From contig JAQGDQ010000056.1 of NCBI GenBank assembly GCA_030141605.1, forward strand, positions 126,001 to 186,000: a DNA stretch of 60,000 nucleotides, read 5' to 3'. The notes beneath the pieces are model-generated. The model did not search any database. It saw only the letters and a list, made by a program, of their open reading frames with translations, and was not told the origin of the DNA. This DNA is from Tubiluchus corallicola. Taxonomy: Eukaryota > Priapulida > Priapulimorpha > Priapulimorphida > Tubiluchidae. Below, piece by piece: positions 15,020 through 26,521 of this stretch (its first letter is position 1; each line of letters begins with the position of its first letter). The position numbers and the translations under genes were made by a program.

Positions 15020-16632
15020 GTCATTTTGGCGACTTCCTTGGTGGTTATTTTGATTTGTTTTCTGGCTGGTTATTTGTCATGGTTCTTTGCCAATTATTTG
15101 TAATGGTTTTTCACAGGTAATTTGTCCCAAGTTTTCATTGAACTATTTGTAAGGTACGATTCCTTGCTGATTACTTACCAGGCTTCCTCTTTGATTACTT
15201 GTCGTGGTTCCTTGCTGATTACTTGTCATGATTCCTCACTGATCACTTGTCATGGTTAAGGCTCTTTCAAAAGACTTTTAGGGTCTTGGTCCTGGTACTT
15301 CGCTGATCACTTGCCATGATTCTTTGCAGAACTCTGCTGTTTATTTGTCATGGTTCGTCGCTGATCAGTTACCATGGTTCTTTCTTGATTACTTGTTGTG
15401 GTTCCACACTGATCGCTTGTAATGGTTCCTTGTTGAAAATTTCCTGCTGTTTGCTGATTACTTCATGTGGTACCTCACTGGTTACTCATTGTGATTCATT
15501 GCTGTTTATTTACCATGATTATTATTTGAATGATCACTTGTCATTGTTCTTTGCCAGTTAATTATCATGATTCTTCGCTTCTTGCTGATTATTCTTTGCT
15601 GATCAATTATCATGGTTTCTTAATGATCTCTTCTTGTGATTTCTCACAGATACCTTGCCATAGTTGTAATGCCGACCACTTGTTATGGTTCCTTGACAAT
15701 CACTTGTTGTGGTTCCTTGCTGATCACATCTTGTAATTCCTCTCTCATCACTTATCATGGTTCCTTGTTGATTACTTCAAGTAATTCCTTGCTGATCGCC
15801 TTTTGTGTTTCTCTGGAATCACTTATTGTGGTTCCTTGTTGAATATAGTGGCTACTTGCTGATGACATGTCATGATTGCTTGTTTGTCACATGTTGTGGT
15901 TTATTGCTGATTATTTGTTATGGTTCTTCACATATCACTTGTGGTGATTTTTTGCCGAGCCATTTACAAGTCGCGGTTCTTCCCCGATTTCGTGTCATGG
16001 TGTCTTGCTGATCACTTCTCACCTCACCGATTAAGTAGTTCCATGGTGCTGATCACCAGACATGGTTCCGTGCTGACAATTTGTTGTGGTTATTTACTGA
16101 TCACTTTTGTGGTTGGTCAGAAAGATTCCTTGGTGATTATTTGTCATGACGTTTCCCTGATCACATGTCATGGTTCTTTGCCAATTAGTTATCATGGTTC
16201 TCAGATTATTCTTCATTGATCTTTTATCGAGGTTGTTTGCTGACCACTTTTTGTTGTTCTCTTTTTTGACAATCACAATGACAATATTGCAGTTCTCGCT
16301 TATCAGCTTTTGAGGTTTTTTGCTGAATAGTTGTGGTGGTTAATTGCTGATCGCTTGTAATTGATTATTACAGGTTACACGTCATGATTACTCCCTAATA
16401 ACTGATTCCCTGCTGATCACCTGTCATGGTTCCTTGCTGATCGTATGCGATGGTTTCGATGTTGATCACGTAAGGCGTAGTTACTTACATTAGTTGCTTA
16501 TCGTATGTCATCGTTCTTCCCTAATCAATTGTCGTGGTCCTCGCTGATAACTTGTCATGATATCACACATCACTTGCCATGGTTCTACGTTGATCATTTG
16601 TCCTGGTTCTTTACTGATCACTTGTCGTCGTA
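15020..16632. repeat. Minisatellite, about 24-bp unit
   Basis: About 1.6 kb of imperfect tandem units with consensus TGATCACTTGTCATGGTTCC plus TTGC. Units vary from near-perfect to heavily diverged, with interruptions. Because 24 is divisible by three, several frames stay open for 60-100 codons and read as repeats of L-I-T-C-H-G-S-L; these are by-products of the repeat, not genes. Confidence 0.88.
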
Positions 16633-18448
16633 GGTCCCTTTTTTGATAGCCAGTTTCCGTATATCCCATGTTTCTTCTCCTGTGCTTTTTTGGCGACTGT
16701 ATAATGTGTAACTCGTAGTGTGGACGACGATATATTATGACTCATTTATTTGATCAAGAGTGACAAAAGACAGTTTTGAATGCCATTTTTAAATTGCTAG
16801 ACATTTTGTGGTGTTTTCTCTTTAAAATCCTAAGACGTGAATCACGATTGATTGCAAAAATTTTATCATAAACGTCTAAGATACGTAATTTTTTCAGCTT
16901 TTCTGCGTCAACCATTGAAAACCCGGTTCATTTTTCGTGTCAGCTTCTTAGCTAATAGATTTCGGCTTACAAGACGCGTCCACGTAAAGCGGATTGGCGT
17001 GGTAAGTCTTATCTACGCTGTCATAAATTTATATGGCTTCGACGCCGCAAAGATGGCCGCGTGAAAATATTCACTTGAACAACTGTAGCTCGTTATCCAT
17101 TTTCCCCAACAAGCTAGAAATTATCGAAAACGTTTTTGCTGTCAGTCGACTGATTTTCTTTGAGCTCATGTGTAATGGCAGCGGCTATAATCGGCTTGGT
17201 GACAGGTTGCCACGCTAGGAGGAGGAGGTTGCCGCTACTGCGGGGGCCGGAAATTGGCGCTTCGCACTCGATGCCTGCAGGAAGTTGGTAATCCCCAGAA
17301 TAACGGCATAGTGTCGTAACGCACCCGCTACATGTGATATGAAAACTGCAAAGGGAGGGTTTAGGTTGGAGATTTATTTCAAGGTTGCGGGAACCTGTGT
17401 CTGCCGAGAGTGGTTGCGGTAATGAGCAAATACAAGCTAAAATTAGCCCGGCTTCAATCTTGATTGCATTGCTTTGACTAGTATTTGTTCTGTCATCACT
17501 AACCAGTCTCTGGTCTTGTACAATAAGAATGAAAGGCATGAACTATTAATTGTGGCCACTGTCGTGTGCATAATGGGAGGGATTCGCCCGCTTGTAGTTA
17601 AGTTGCGAGTAACGTAGGAACATGGTAATTTGATTTTCTAATTTAGTCATTCATGAATAGTTACGTGCGGGTGTTTGCTTATTAATGTTGATGTGGTAAA
17701 GGTGGAGTACTGATTTTGAATTCGCAAATAAAACCATACGGCTGCCTCAGTGATACTACCGGTTCTGGGATATCCCCGATTTCTTTTTAAAAGTTACTGA
17801 GCATAATTTAAAATTTAGACGCGAATTTGTATCTGATCTAATTGAAAAAAATTAGTGACGAATTATACAAGCTGAATCCATCCATGTTGCTGGTGTTATT
17901 TTGGACGCCATCTTAGCTGCCATATTGGATGTCGTTATTTAGCTGCCATATTGGATGTGGGGATGTTAACATCCTGAAACCTGTAAAAACACACGTTGGA
18001 TCAGTTCAGAATTATAGTAGAATTATAATAGAATGTAGAATGCCTTAAAAGAGCTATTTTGGACGCAGTGTTTTGGTCACCATGTTGGGGAGGGGCGATG
18101 CCGTTGACACTAGCCTGAAAACTTCCCATGGCGGATCTTTTCAGTATAGTATATCATTTTCGAAAGATTCCACCAACTCCTAACGTATCGCCGTGAAATT
18201 TCATATGAACACACTAGAGCAAATTCCGCATCGACTGACGGAGACAGGTTTTTGATCCGCCGTCTTGTATTCCAGATGGCGGCGATGAGGTAAATGTAAT
18301 TTACAAACAGATCCTTATGAAACTGCAAGCCTTTATTCTTTAAAAAAATTTTCACTTCTTAACAAAGGCAGATTGTTGATCAACCGTCTCGAGTTAAGCG
18401 ATGCCCTTGACCAACAGTTCGATTCGAACTTAAGAAATATTGCGAAAT
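16633..18448. other. Intergenic; locally CpG-richer patch
   Basis: Mostly unremarkable. Between about 17030 and 17300 the sequence is richer in G, C and CpG than its surroundings and includes AAGATGGCCGCG, which resembles a YY1-type core promoter element. A minus-strand frame of 141 codons at 17114-17539 has no recognisable domain. This could be a promoter or a non-coding first exon; there is no direct support. Confidence 0.35.
17914..17958. repeat. 26-bp direct repeat
   Basis: TAGCTGCCATATTGGATGT occurs twice, offset by 26 bases. The preceding TTTTGGACGC also occurs near 13441 and 18058, suggesting pieces of a dispersed family. Confidence 0.5.
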
Positions 18449-18862
18449 TTGCACAACAAATAGGTGCTATACCTCTCAGTCCAGATGTGCTAGTTTGTGA
18501 CGAACTGCACACGTTCGACAGCTCATGCGAGAGTACAGCGGTATTTGAAATTTGAATTTTTATCTTGACTCTTGCCGAATTTTATTACAACACACTGAAT
18601 CTCTTACACTAGCACTGTACTTCAATTTTCGCTTTCGCAAACACACGCAGCACGCTCACGGAATGTTTTTGATGTTGAAAATGATGTTAGTTTGTGATGT
18701 CATCACTAGTAGGGCTCGCCCGTCGTTAATTAAGATTTGAATCTATTATTTAATTGTCAGAAACGCTTTTACAGCATTAATTGTGCTAAAATGTATACTT
18801 TTTATCGGATTTGAAAATGGTGCAGTAAATGAAAAATCATCCTGTTTTCTTTTAAGCATAGT
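18449..18862. repeat. Dispersed repeat, copy 2
   Basis: The same unit as 1990-2403 in the same orientation, with scattered substitutions and small indels throughout. The similarity stops near the same point at both ends, as expected for insertion of a defined element rather than a larger duplication. Confidence 0.75.
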
Positions 18863-19592
18863 GCAAAATACGAAAAGCTCTGCTACCATTTAGTAGAAAA
18901 ACCTAATACTTTAGCGTCGAACTTTTTTCGTAACTCACGGATTGTACTTGCATTATAACTGTCTGGTTACGATGAATCTTGTTCCGTTCGCAAAAAATCT
19001 TCACCCATCTTTAGTTGCGTGGGTGTGATATGTGGCGATAAAAAATTACCAAGCAGAATTCCTCTTTTCATTTCTTTTCGTCGGCTTATTGTGTCTACTG
19101 TGGCTAAGTGACTTCAAATATGATTCCAGTCATCCCGCCACACGTGATTGCCTCTTGAGTGGTCCATTGAAACTCGACACGGTATTTCATCGCTTGTACA
19201 ACAATATACAGCAGCGGCCTTCATGAAGTACTTTGACATTATAATTACAATGAGGCATTAAGCTTGCCTATGATTACATCACTCACATCTGACAGTTATA
19301 GGCTTATATCTCCTGCCTTCCCAGCTCGCCATCCACATGATCAATATAATATAATTTCTGTCACTGTCAGTCACCCACAGGACAACTGACTTTTAGTCTA
19401 TCTTTAAACCTACTGTTTGGCGTGACTCACATCTTATTTGTAAGTGTTATTGTACGTGAACGCTATGTACATTACAAAATTATAAGTAATAAATAAACAA
19501 GTTTTACAAACAAATTTGCGTCAAATCAATCAAACACGTGTACTCTTAATTGTATTACCATGCTACATAATTATATTACATATAATATTATA

Positions 19593-19690
19593 GTACACAC
19601 ACACTCACACGCACACACACACACACACACACGCACACACACGCGCGCGCGTGCGTGCGTGCGTGTGTGTGTGTGCGGCATGCGTGTGTA
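19593..19690. repeat. CA/CG/TG alternating purine-pyrimidine tract
   Basis: A CA run passes into CG repeats and then GTGC and TG repeats, so the tract is roughly its own reverse complement. Such sequence is prone to left-handed Z-DNA, to hairpin formation and to length change. Confidence 0.9.
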
Positions 19691-19780
19691 AATTTTAATT
19701 TTTATCTTAACTCTTCCCGAATTTTATTACAACACACTGAATCTCTTACACTAGCACTGTACTTCAATTTTCGCTTTCGC
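19690..19780. repeat. Dispersed repeat, short copy 3
   Basis: About 90 bp nearly identical to 18546-18638 (a few differences, ending at the same CGCTTTCGC), much closer than copy 2 is to copy 1. It abuts the CA/TG tract directly, which suggests a recent local duplication with one breakpoint in the microsatellite. Confidence 0.75.
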
Positions 19781-22700
19781 TAAATCCTCTAAATTAACAG
19801 TACACGTGTACACCTAATATAAATCGGGACATTTGAATATGATTGAAATTTATAAATATTTAATCGATAAATTGAGTTTGACACTTAAAATTAAGCACTG
19901 ATAATGTATCATATTTTTTGCCAAGGAGAATTTTGTTGACAGTGTGCCGTAACTGTCGTTGTCTCCTAAATGATTAATATTCAAAAAAGTCATATCTGGT
20001 GTCCCGGTCTGGGAACAAGTAATTCACGTGCCATACTAGACGCTTGGACGGCTTCAGTTGCAGGCTGCTTGAGATTGCAATGACGCAATAATATGCTTTA
20101 AGCCAGTATGTTACTTTATACACGAGAGTGTTTGCTTCAGTCTCCTTTATATTCCCCACGTGACTATGCTTATTTGTTTTTGTATCATCAGCCAGTTGAG
20201 ATGTAATTTTGGTTAAATAAATACAGGGTTTGTAGTCAATTTTTTGTATGTGTAAGCTTTACACTAATTAATTACGCGTTCTACAGAGCTGACTTTTTTA
20301 AATTAATAGCGAAATACCTTCTAATGGACGTCCGGTGCTGATTGCAAAAGTGTACTTGTACACATTTGTGCAAAAATTTAAAAGTACCAGATTTTAACTT
20401 GCGTAGTTCGTTCTACACTGATTTGCATGCGGCTATGTAATTAAGACATGTGGTTTCCCAGGGATGTACAAGTCAGGAAATGACGTCATTCGCTTGTATT
20501 ACATGCATGATGGAATGCGTGTGAGACATTGCATGAAGCTGCGCTATCCGCTTTGATGTGAGCTGTAAATGAAAGGAATTAGCGTCATCCTCTAAATGAG
20601 CGCCTGACATTTTGTGACAGTGTAGCGCTTTCATGGTTGCTGCAGCAGTTGGAATTTTTGCGCTTGCACGTGTACATGTATTTATTCGGTTCATTTATTT
20701 GCATTTTCACTTTTTCGTCCTTTAGCTGTCTGTTTGTTTATTTGTTGTTTTTGTCTAGGTATTAGTTTGTTTATTCCTTTGTTTGTTTGGTCGTTTTTTC
20801 ATTCATCCTCTTCCATCCAGCTGGCATCATTCCGCCGTTTTATTTCGTCCCTTTTGTCCATTTGTTGAGTCACGTTCAAGTTTTTTTCAGGCATAATAAT
20901 ACTCTTTCTGGTTCAGTTAAATGGAGTCGTATTTGAAAATTTGAGTTTCTTATGAGTTTGTTTTCGATTTTCATGCAGTTGTCATCGATAAAGTGGGAGT
21001 TGCTCGTCACTTCCTCAAAACGCCAACTTGCTTCCCTAATTAGCCCATCACTTTACTTTTACAGCCTTCGAACTCTATACCTCCTACAAACAGACGCAAT
21101 TAAGTTAGTTTTTGATCCGTATTTGACATTGCAGAAAGTGGAAAATGACTTGTCCCGCAAATTGTGTTTGAATCCTCGAAATGATTCAGACATGGAATGT
21201 TCGGAATGGATTAGAATTGGTTTTAGCAGTGGGCGTATTGGAGGGGGTGCTGAAAGGGCGTTAGTAGTGGTAGCGTTCTTAAAGTTTGCTAACCACTAAG
21301 AAATGGCAGTGGCCTGCTTTCACAAAATTCGTGTTTTTTTGGTAACGAAAGCATGATTGAAAATGCGTTTTAGGAGCAGCTCCATTTAGGAGGTCTATTC
21401 TCAACTTTGAGTCCAAAAACCGTTGAAAAATATTTAAATGTTGAAGTGTTGAATAAAGCATAGACGGTTGCGAGTTCTAAATGATAATTGTCGCCCTATG
21501 GCATCCATTCCCTTTTCAGGTATATAGCTTAACTACATATTTTAACTTATTTTATTTTAACTTAATTTAAGTACATCAGACAAAAATTAAATTTGTTTTG
21601 TCTGAAATCTTGAAATACATTTCAACATAGTGCATATACAACGCATATTAGTATAAAAAACTATTAATCTGTTTTTGGTGATTAGTATTACATTGTAACG
21701 ATGAATAAAGATGCGCATTAACCCACAATTTAATGTCTTTTTGCTCAATAGATAGTGTTGTGATAACGCTTGTTTTGTTTGCCTCTTACCATCATATGTA
21801 TTACATTTCAAGCCTAATAATTTGAGGCTTTCTCTAATACTCTAGTTAACTCAACCACACAGCTGTAGAAGATCTGGGTCGAGAAAAAGTTTCTGAGTCT
21901 TTCTAGTTTATTTTCATTTACAATAAATCAGACTTCTGTGTTATGTTTCTCGTAGGAGGTTTGTCCTTTCGTACTAGCGTACGACAAACATTGTTGGATC
22001 GCTTCACATTCGTGGGTAAGCAGCTGATTTCTGTTAGAACAAGAGATAAATGGTCACACTGCTCAACGTACACCCCCAAAACTCTGTAAACCGAAAATAA
22101 ACAAATCGAGTAGAAATAGCCCCTGATGACGTCAGTAGCGGCCCGGGATCCTACTTGGCTTCTCTGATAATTGGAACATGAGCGATCGATATCTATCAAA
22201 TGCGGGACCCGGAGGTAATATAATTCAGCTGTACGATCGAGCCCCTTCTTTAAAGTCTCGTAACTAGGTTAATGGGATGCTACAACTACAATGTGCGTCA
22301 TCACTCGTTCATTATTACATACCTTTTTATTCGTACTCATTCGTTAATCAATGGCAGATATACTGTTATAGTATCTGACCTTTTCCTTTTACTTCAGAAA
22401 TTGTCACATGGACGCATGCTTGGCCGCTCCCGAAAAATGAATACGTCTGCAAAATTCAGGTGCTTTTAGAGCGCATTCTGACACCAACTTCCCCTTTTTT
22501 AGTTCTCCCCCAGAAAAACATTCACTTCTCCTATACACCTTACTACATTAGACCTAATCAGCTCTGTGTAAATGCAAAATTAACAGAAAATCCATAGACT
22601 GTTAATATAAATAGAAAATAATATAGACTGTCGCATGTACTATAATGAAAATGTCTTTGATGTAATCTTCTTCGAATCTCTTTGACGAAATTTTAACTAA

Positions 22701-24610
22701 AGGGTATATGGATCTTAACTGTTGCTTACGGCTTTTAATGAATTACAATTAACTTAACGATTAATTCATTAGAAAAGAAGGTGACGCGTTGAATTGTGAA
22801 CGGAATTTGAATTTAAGCATTTATTTCAGAATTTCTTCCATATAAAACAGTACTTAAAAACGTACTAAATAAAAGATATAACATTCTTCAAAAAATTAGA
22901 AAAACACACTGCTGTATACAGCACATTTCTATATACAGCTATATGCACTATTCAGTCACCCCCAGGCATTTCATTCACATTTGCATTATACACAATAAAA
23001 CATCAGTAATTTGAAAATAATACTAAAATACGTACAATAAAATGTGAACAAAAAAACTCGCACTGAAAGTCATGTTGGCTTGTTTGACACAAAATTTTCA
23101 TACAGTGATGCTGAATTTTTGATTGAAACCTACATTCACTGTTCCATATGCGCAGCACCAGAGTATTACAGCATTTAGATTTTAAGTGAAAAAAACGCAT
23201 TTTCAGATTCCAATATCAGAATACAACACGTAAGTCCAACACACATTTCCCTTGCAGAACTCATATTGTAGGTGAAATAATTTGCCAATGCCTTTGTTGT
23301 ATGTCATTTTATGTGATTAAAACTAGAATTTGTACCATAGAGCTACACAGTAAAAGTTTGAGCAATTGATGCGATATAAATAAACTTTTTTACGTTTGCG
23401 TTACATATTGAATTTTTTATCAGTTTGTTTGACCTGATAATAAAAAAAGCACGCTATCTATCTATCTCACAGTCACCCCTATTTTCTTCATTGGCCCGAG
23501 TATGTGGCCACGTTATTTCTCATCTTTCACATTTTTCAAAAGTACATTATTTAATTAAACGTCGCCAGTTTCTAAGTGCTTCATACAAATTGGATTTATG
23601 GATAAAATTTTTGTTTTTCTGTGTTCACAATAATTTCGTGTTTAATTGCAAAATGTTGATAAGCTGCGGAAATCCCAAATATGTCTGAACCAACAAACGT
23701 ACACCATTTGCATAGGACAGACGATTGCAGTAAATGTGTCCTACAGAGCATTTATATGTTAGAACTAGCTAAATTTACATTTATTTCATGAACTTCATGA
23801 AAATAACTATTGTTAATAACTTTTTTAGCTTCAACTGCTTAACTGCAAAATCAGATTTACTGTGTCAGGTAAGCTAATCTAAGCTACCTGAGGTTTTAGT
23901 GAGTCATGTTTCTTTCGAAGACATTCGCAAGTTCAAAACTGCCGAAACCGGTAACAGTTAGCTGTCAAGAATCTAGATGTTTACTTGGGAGCCAAGCAGC
24001 AGCAAAAAGCTCATCGTATGACGAGTCTGCTTCATGGCGCGCAATGTTGCCTGTTATGGCTGTTGTGATGGGACTAATGTTGTTCGTGTGACTGAGTATT
24101 GAATGTTTGATTTCACCGCTGATGCAGCAGTCCTTGCTTTGGCTTCAGTTTGCAATCAGGACACAATCCTATTACACACAGTAAGCAGCGATGTAATAAA
24201 GCGGACAGAAAACGAGGGTGAGGGCTCTTATCCCGGGGAGCAGTCCATCTGAGCAAATATCTCCTGCCGTGTGTCCTTCACTCATGCTGTGGTGACCATT
24301 TGGCTTCATTTATATTACTGACTTGTTATGAGGAAACGCTTTAGTTGCGCGCTGTACTTGCTGCCACTATTAAAAAACTATAGATACTTGAGTAAGACGG
24401 CTTGAAACATTATAATTTTATGACTGGATTTTTTATTGTAGTAGCAAAAGTTACAATTTAAATGGATTGTGTGCGATCGATTTTGAATAACTAATAATTT
24501 CCCTTTAGAATACATTTTTTATCAGAAACATCAGGTTCCATGAGTAGTATCCAACTATGAACCCGCTTTTTACTTAAAACATCATAGATAGATTGGGAAA
24601 ACCTACCCTT
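19781..24610. other. Intergenic, no gene seen
   Basis: AT-rich. It includes a TTTG-rich low-complexity stretch at about 20715-20800. Frames such as 20952-21299 (+) and 21918-22199 (-) have no recognisable features. Confidence 0.55.
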
Positions 24611-24641
24611 AGCCTCCCCTCTTCTCTCTCCTCTCCCTCGT

Positions 24642-24688
<47 letters not shown>
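24611..24688. repeat. Polypyrimidine tract ending in (TC)20
   Basis: CCTCCCCTCTTCTCTCTCC-type sequence leads into a perfect TC run at about 24649-24688. The + strand is almost wholly pyrimidine for nearly 80 bases, apart from a few interruptions. The minus strand reads as an Arg-Glu repeat open frame, a simple-sequence artefact. Confidence 0.92.
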
Positions 24689-24691
<3 letters not shown>

Positions 24692-26438
24692 CATTTGCCG
24701 TCGTCTCGCTCTATTTTCCTGTCCTTGCCTTTCATTTTCGATTATTCAAAACGAAAGTACAACTGAAAAAATCTGCTCGTATTCAGAAGAGCTGGTATTC
24801 TGCGGAGTTGTTGCTGCTGCGCGATTACGATTTAATACGGTAAAGTCACAGGGGAGGAGAAGGCATGTTAATAACAGGCAGAGCAAATTTGATCAATATT
24901 TTCTGGCCTAATGATTACACTTGCTGATTTTGCAGATTAGACGATGTTGCAGTATTACTACCGGATATATTGGCCTGGCCGGAAGGAATAACGGGGCTGC
25001 CGACCTACTGTGTGTGTGTGTACACAATATGTCGTAAATACATTAGCTAGTCATTAATGAAGTTTGACTCATCTTTGCATTATGTAAGTAAATGTTCCGA
25101 GCCTACAAATGCTGGTAATTCTGGGAAATTTTTACATTTGACATTTTCACTCAGAGGAGTGGAGCTGAACAAGTATTATGGTCCTTTTTGCAAAAATCAA
25201 ATTTTCTCGTAAAACGTCTGAGCACTTTTAAACATAGCTTTGTGTTCGTCACGTTTTCCAGAGTATTAGTGAATATGGCGAATTTCTGCATGTGTCATGT
25301 TATTTTGTCATAGAATTTAAAATCTGGCCGTGTATGTTTTAATGCATTTACTGTATTGAATGAATGCACCAAGGATAAATTTATGTACTTCGTTCGTCTG
25401 TAAGAATAGAAAACAGAACAGTCTATACACTGCTATTTTTTGCCTTTTGTATGCCCTAGGCTTTTTTAGTATTAGGATAGCCAACGTCGAACGAAATTGT
25501 GAAATCTAAAGAAATTTCAACAGAAATTTTTAACAATGAAAACATGCGGTTGCATGTCCAAAAATGTGTAGCAACCCTTGCTGTTTTTGCTAACTTTCTT
25601 CTGATTTTATGCCATTCTTAGATAAATGATGTTGCAAGTTCTCAGACACAGTTGAATTATAAATAGATTTTACCTTACTATTGCTATTGATTATTGCTGA
25701 TGATTATTAGTATTATTATTATTAGTAGTATTATTAGTGTGACCAACCGTGCATGATTATTGTGTGATCAATCTGTATGTTACTGTAACTGTAATAATCC
25801 AAATCTGTAATTGATGCTGCTTTCATGACATTCAGAGTTTAGGCTCATAGGGCCTCATTACAAAAAGTATTGATTTTTTGTATAAACCTACTATGTAGAA
25901 ATACAGAATTATCAGTTACTTTGCCAAATTCATGATCATTAAGCACAGGAGTGTAAGCAATAACAGTTTAAACGTTATTCCTGTCGGCATTTTTGAAACA
26001 AAATGTTGCTATATAACAAACTTTCTCTTTACGAAATTTATTTGCTTTTTTAGAGTCAGTACTGCAAAGTATGTACAGAGCTCCGATCCAAGGTTTTCTG
26101 TTTCCAAGTTAAGCTAACAAGTTTCCAATCAATTTGACCAGACAAAGTACAAATATGTATACTTACAGTGTCTGTTTGTAGAGACAGTAGTAGGTAATGT
26201 CTTCCATGGAATTCTGCCATCGAGGTTTCGTCTTTCTGTGTATCAACTGTGTGATTAGAATTTTCAACTCAAACTAGATAAATTGAGTTTGCTCATTTAA
26301 ACAAAGGAGTCGAAATAGTGTAATGTGCTTGGAAATTCAAACAGGCAAACACTTACATGTAAAAAGGAACTGATGACTTGTCGTGCTGTGGATACCACTT
26401 TGCATCAATATTGGGACAGTGTATGACATTCTGTGCAG
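24689..26438. other. Upstream flank of the kinase coding region
   Basis: No coding sequence. Ends at the acceptor TTCTGTGCAG (26429-26438) just before the kinase ATG, so the right-hand part is probably intron downstream of a non-coding 5' exon that I could not place. Confidence 0.5.
25703..25738. repeat. ATT/AGT trinucleotide repeat
   Basis: ATTATTAGTATTATTATTAT with AGT variants. A short, imperfect microsatellite upstream of the kinase gene. Confidence 0.7.
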
Positions 26439-26442
26439 AATC

Positions 26443-26521
26443 ATGACTGAATCCAGTCGCTTACCTAAATGGGAGATGCTTTCTCCGTCTGAGTTTCATC
26501 AACTGCAGGAATACAGCTCAT
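26443..26521 (+). CDS. DGKB: DGK coding exon 1 (start codon)
   Basis: Begins with the ATG giving [10 protein letters not shown] and continues [12 protein letters not shown], the typical N-terminus of type I DGKs. The donor GTAAGT follows at 26522 and the exon ends one base into a codon. The frame is open upstream to 26383, but family length favours the internal ATG. A good acceptor (TTCTGTGCAG, ending at 26438) lies just before the ATG, so a non-coding 5' exon probably splices in four bases upstream of the start codon. Confidence 0.88.

Noticed and set aside
15316-16219. Several overlapping + strand open frames of 60-100 codons
   Set aside because: They are translations of the 24-bp minisatellite; the peptides are octamer repeats in more than one frame.
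17114-17539. Minus-strand frame of 141 codons, among the longest in the gene-poor part
   Set aside because: No recognisable domain, no splice-site context, and the region is merely less AT-rich, which lengthens frames by chance.
20952-21299. Frame of 115 codons on the + strand
   Set aside because: Composition and content are unremarkable, with no homology recognised and no flanking exon-like structure.
24491-24694. Minus-strand Arg-Glu repeat frame
   Set aside because: Simple-sequence translation of the TC tract.
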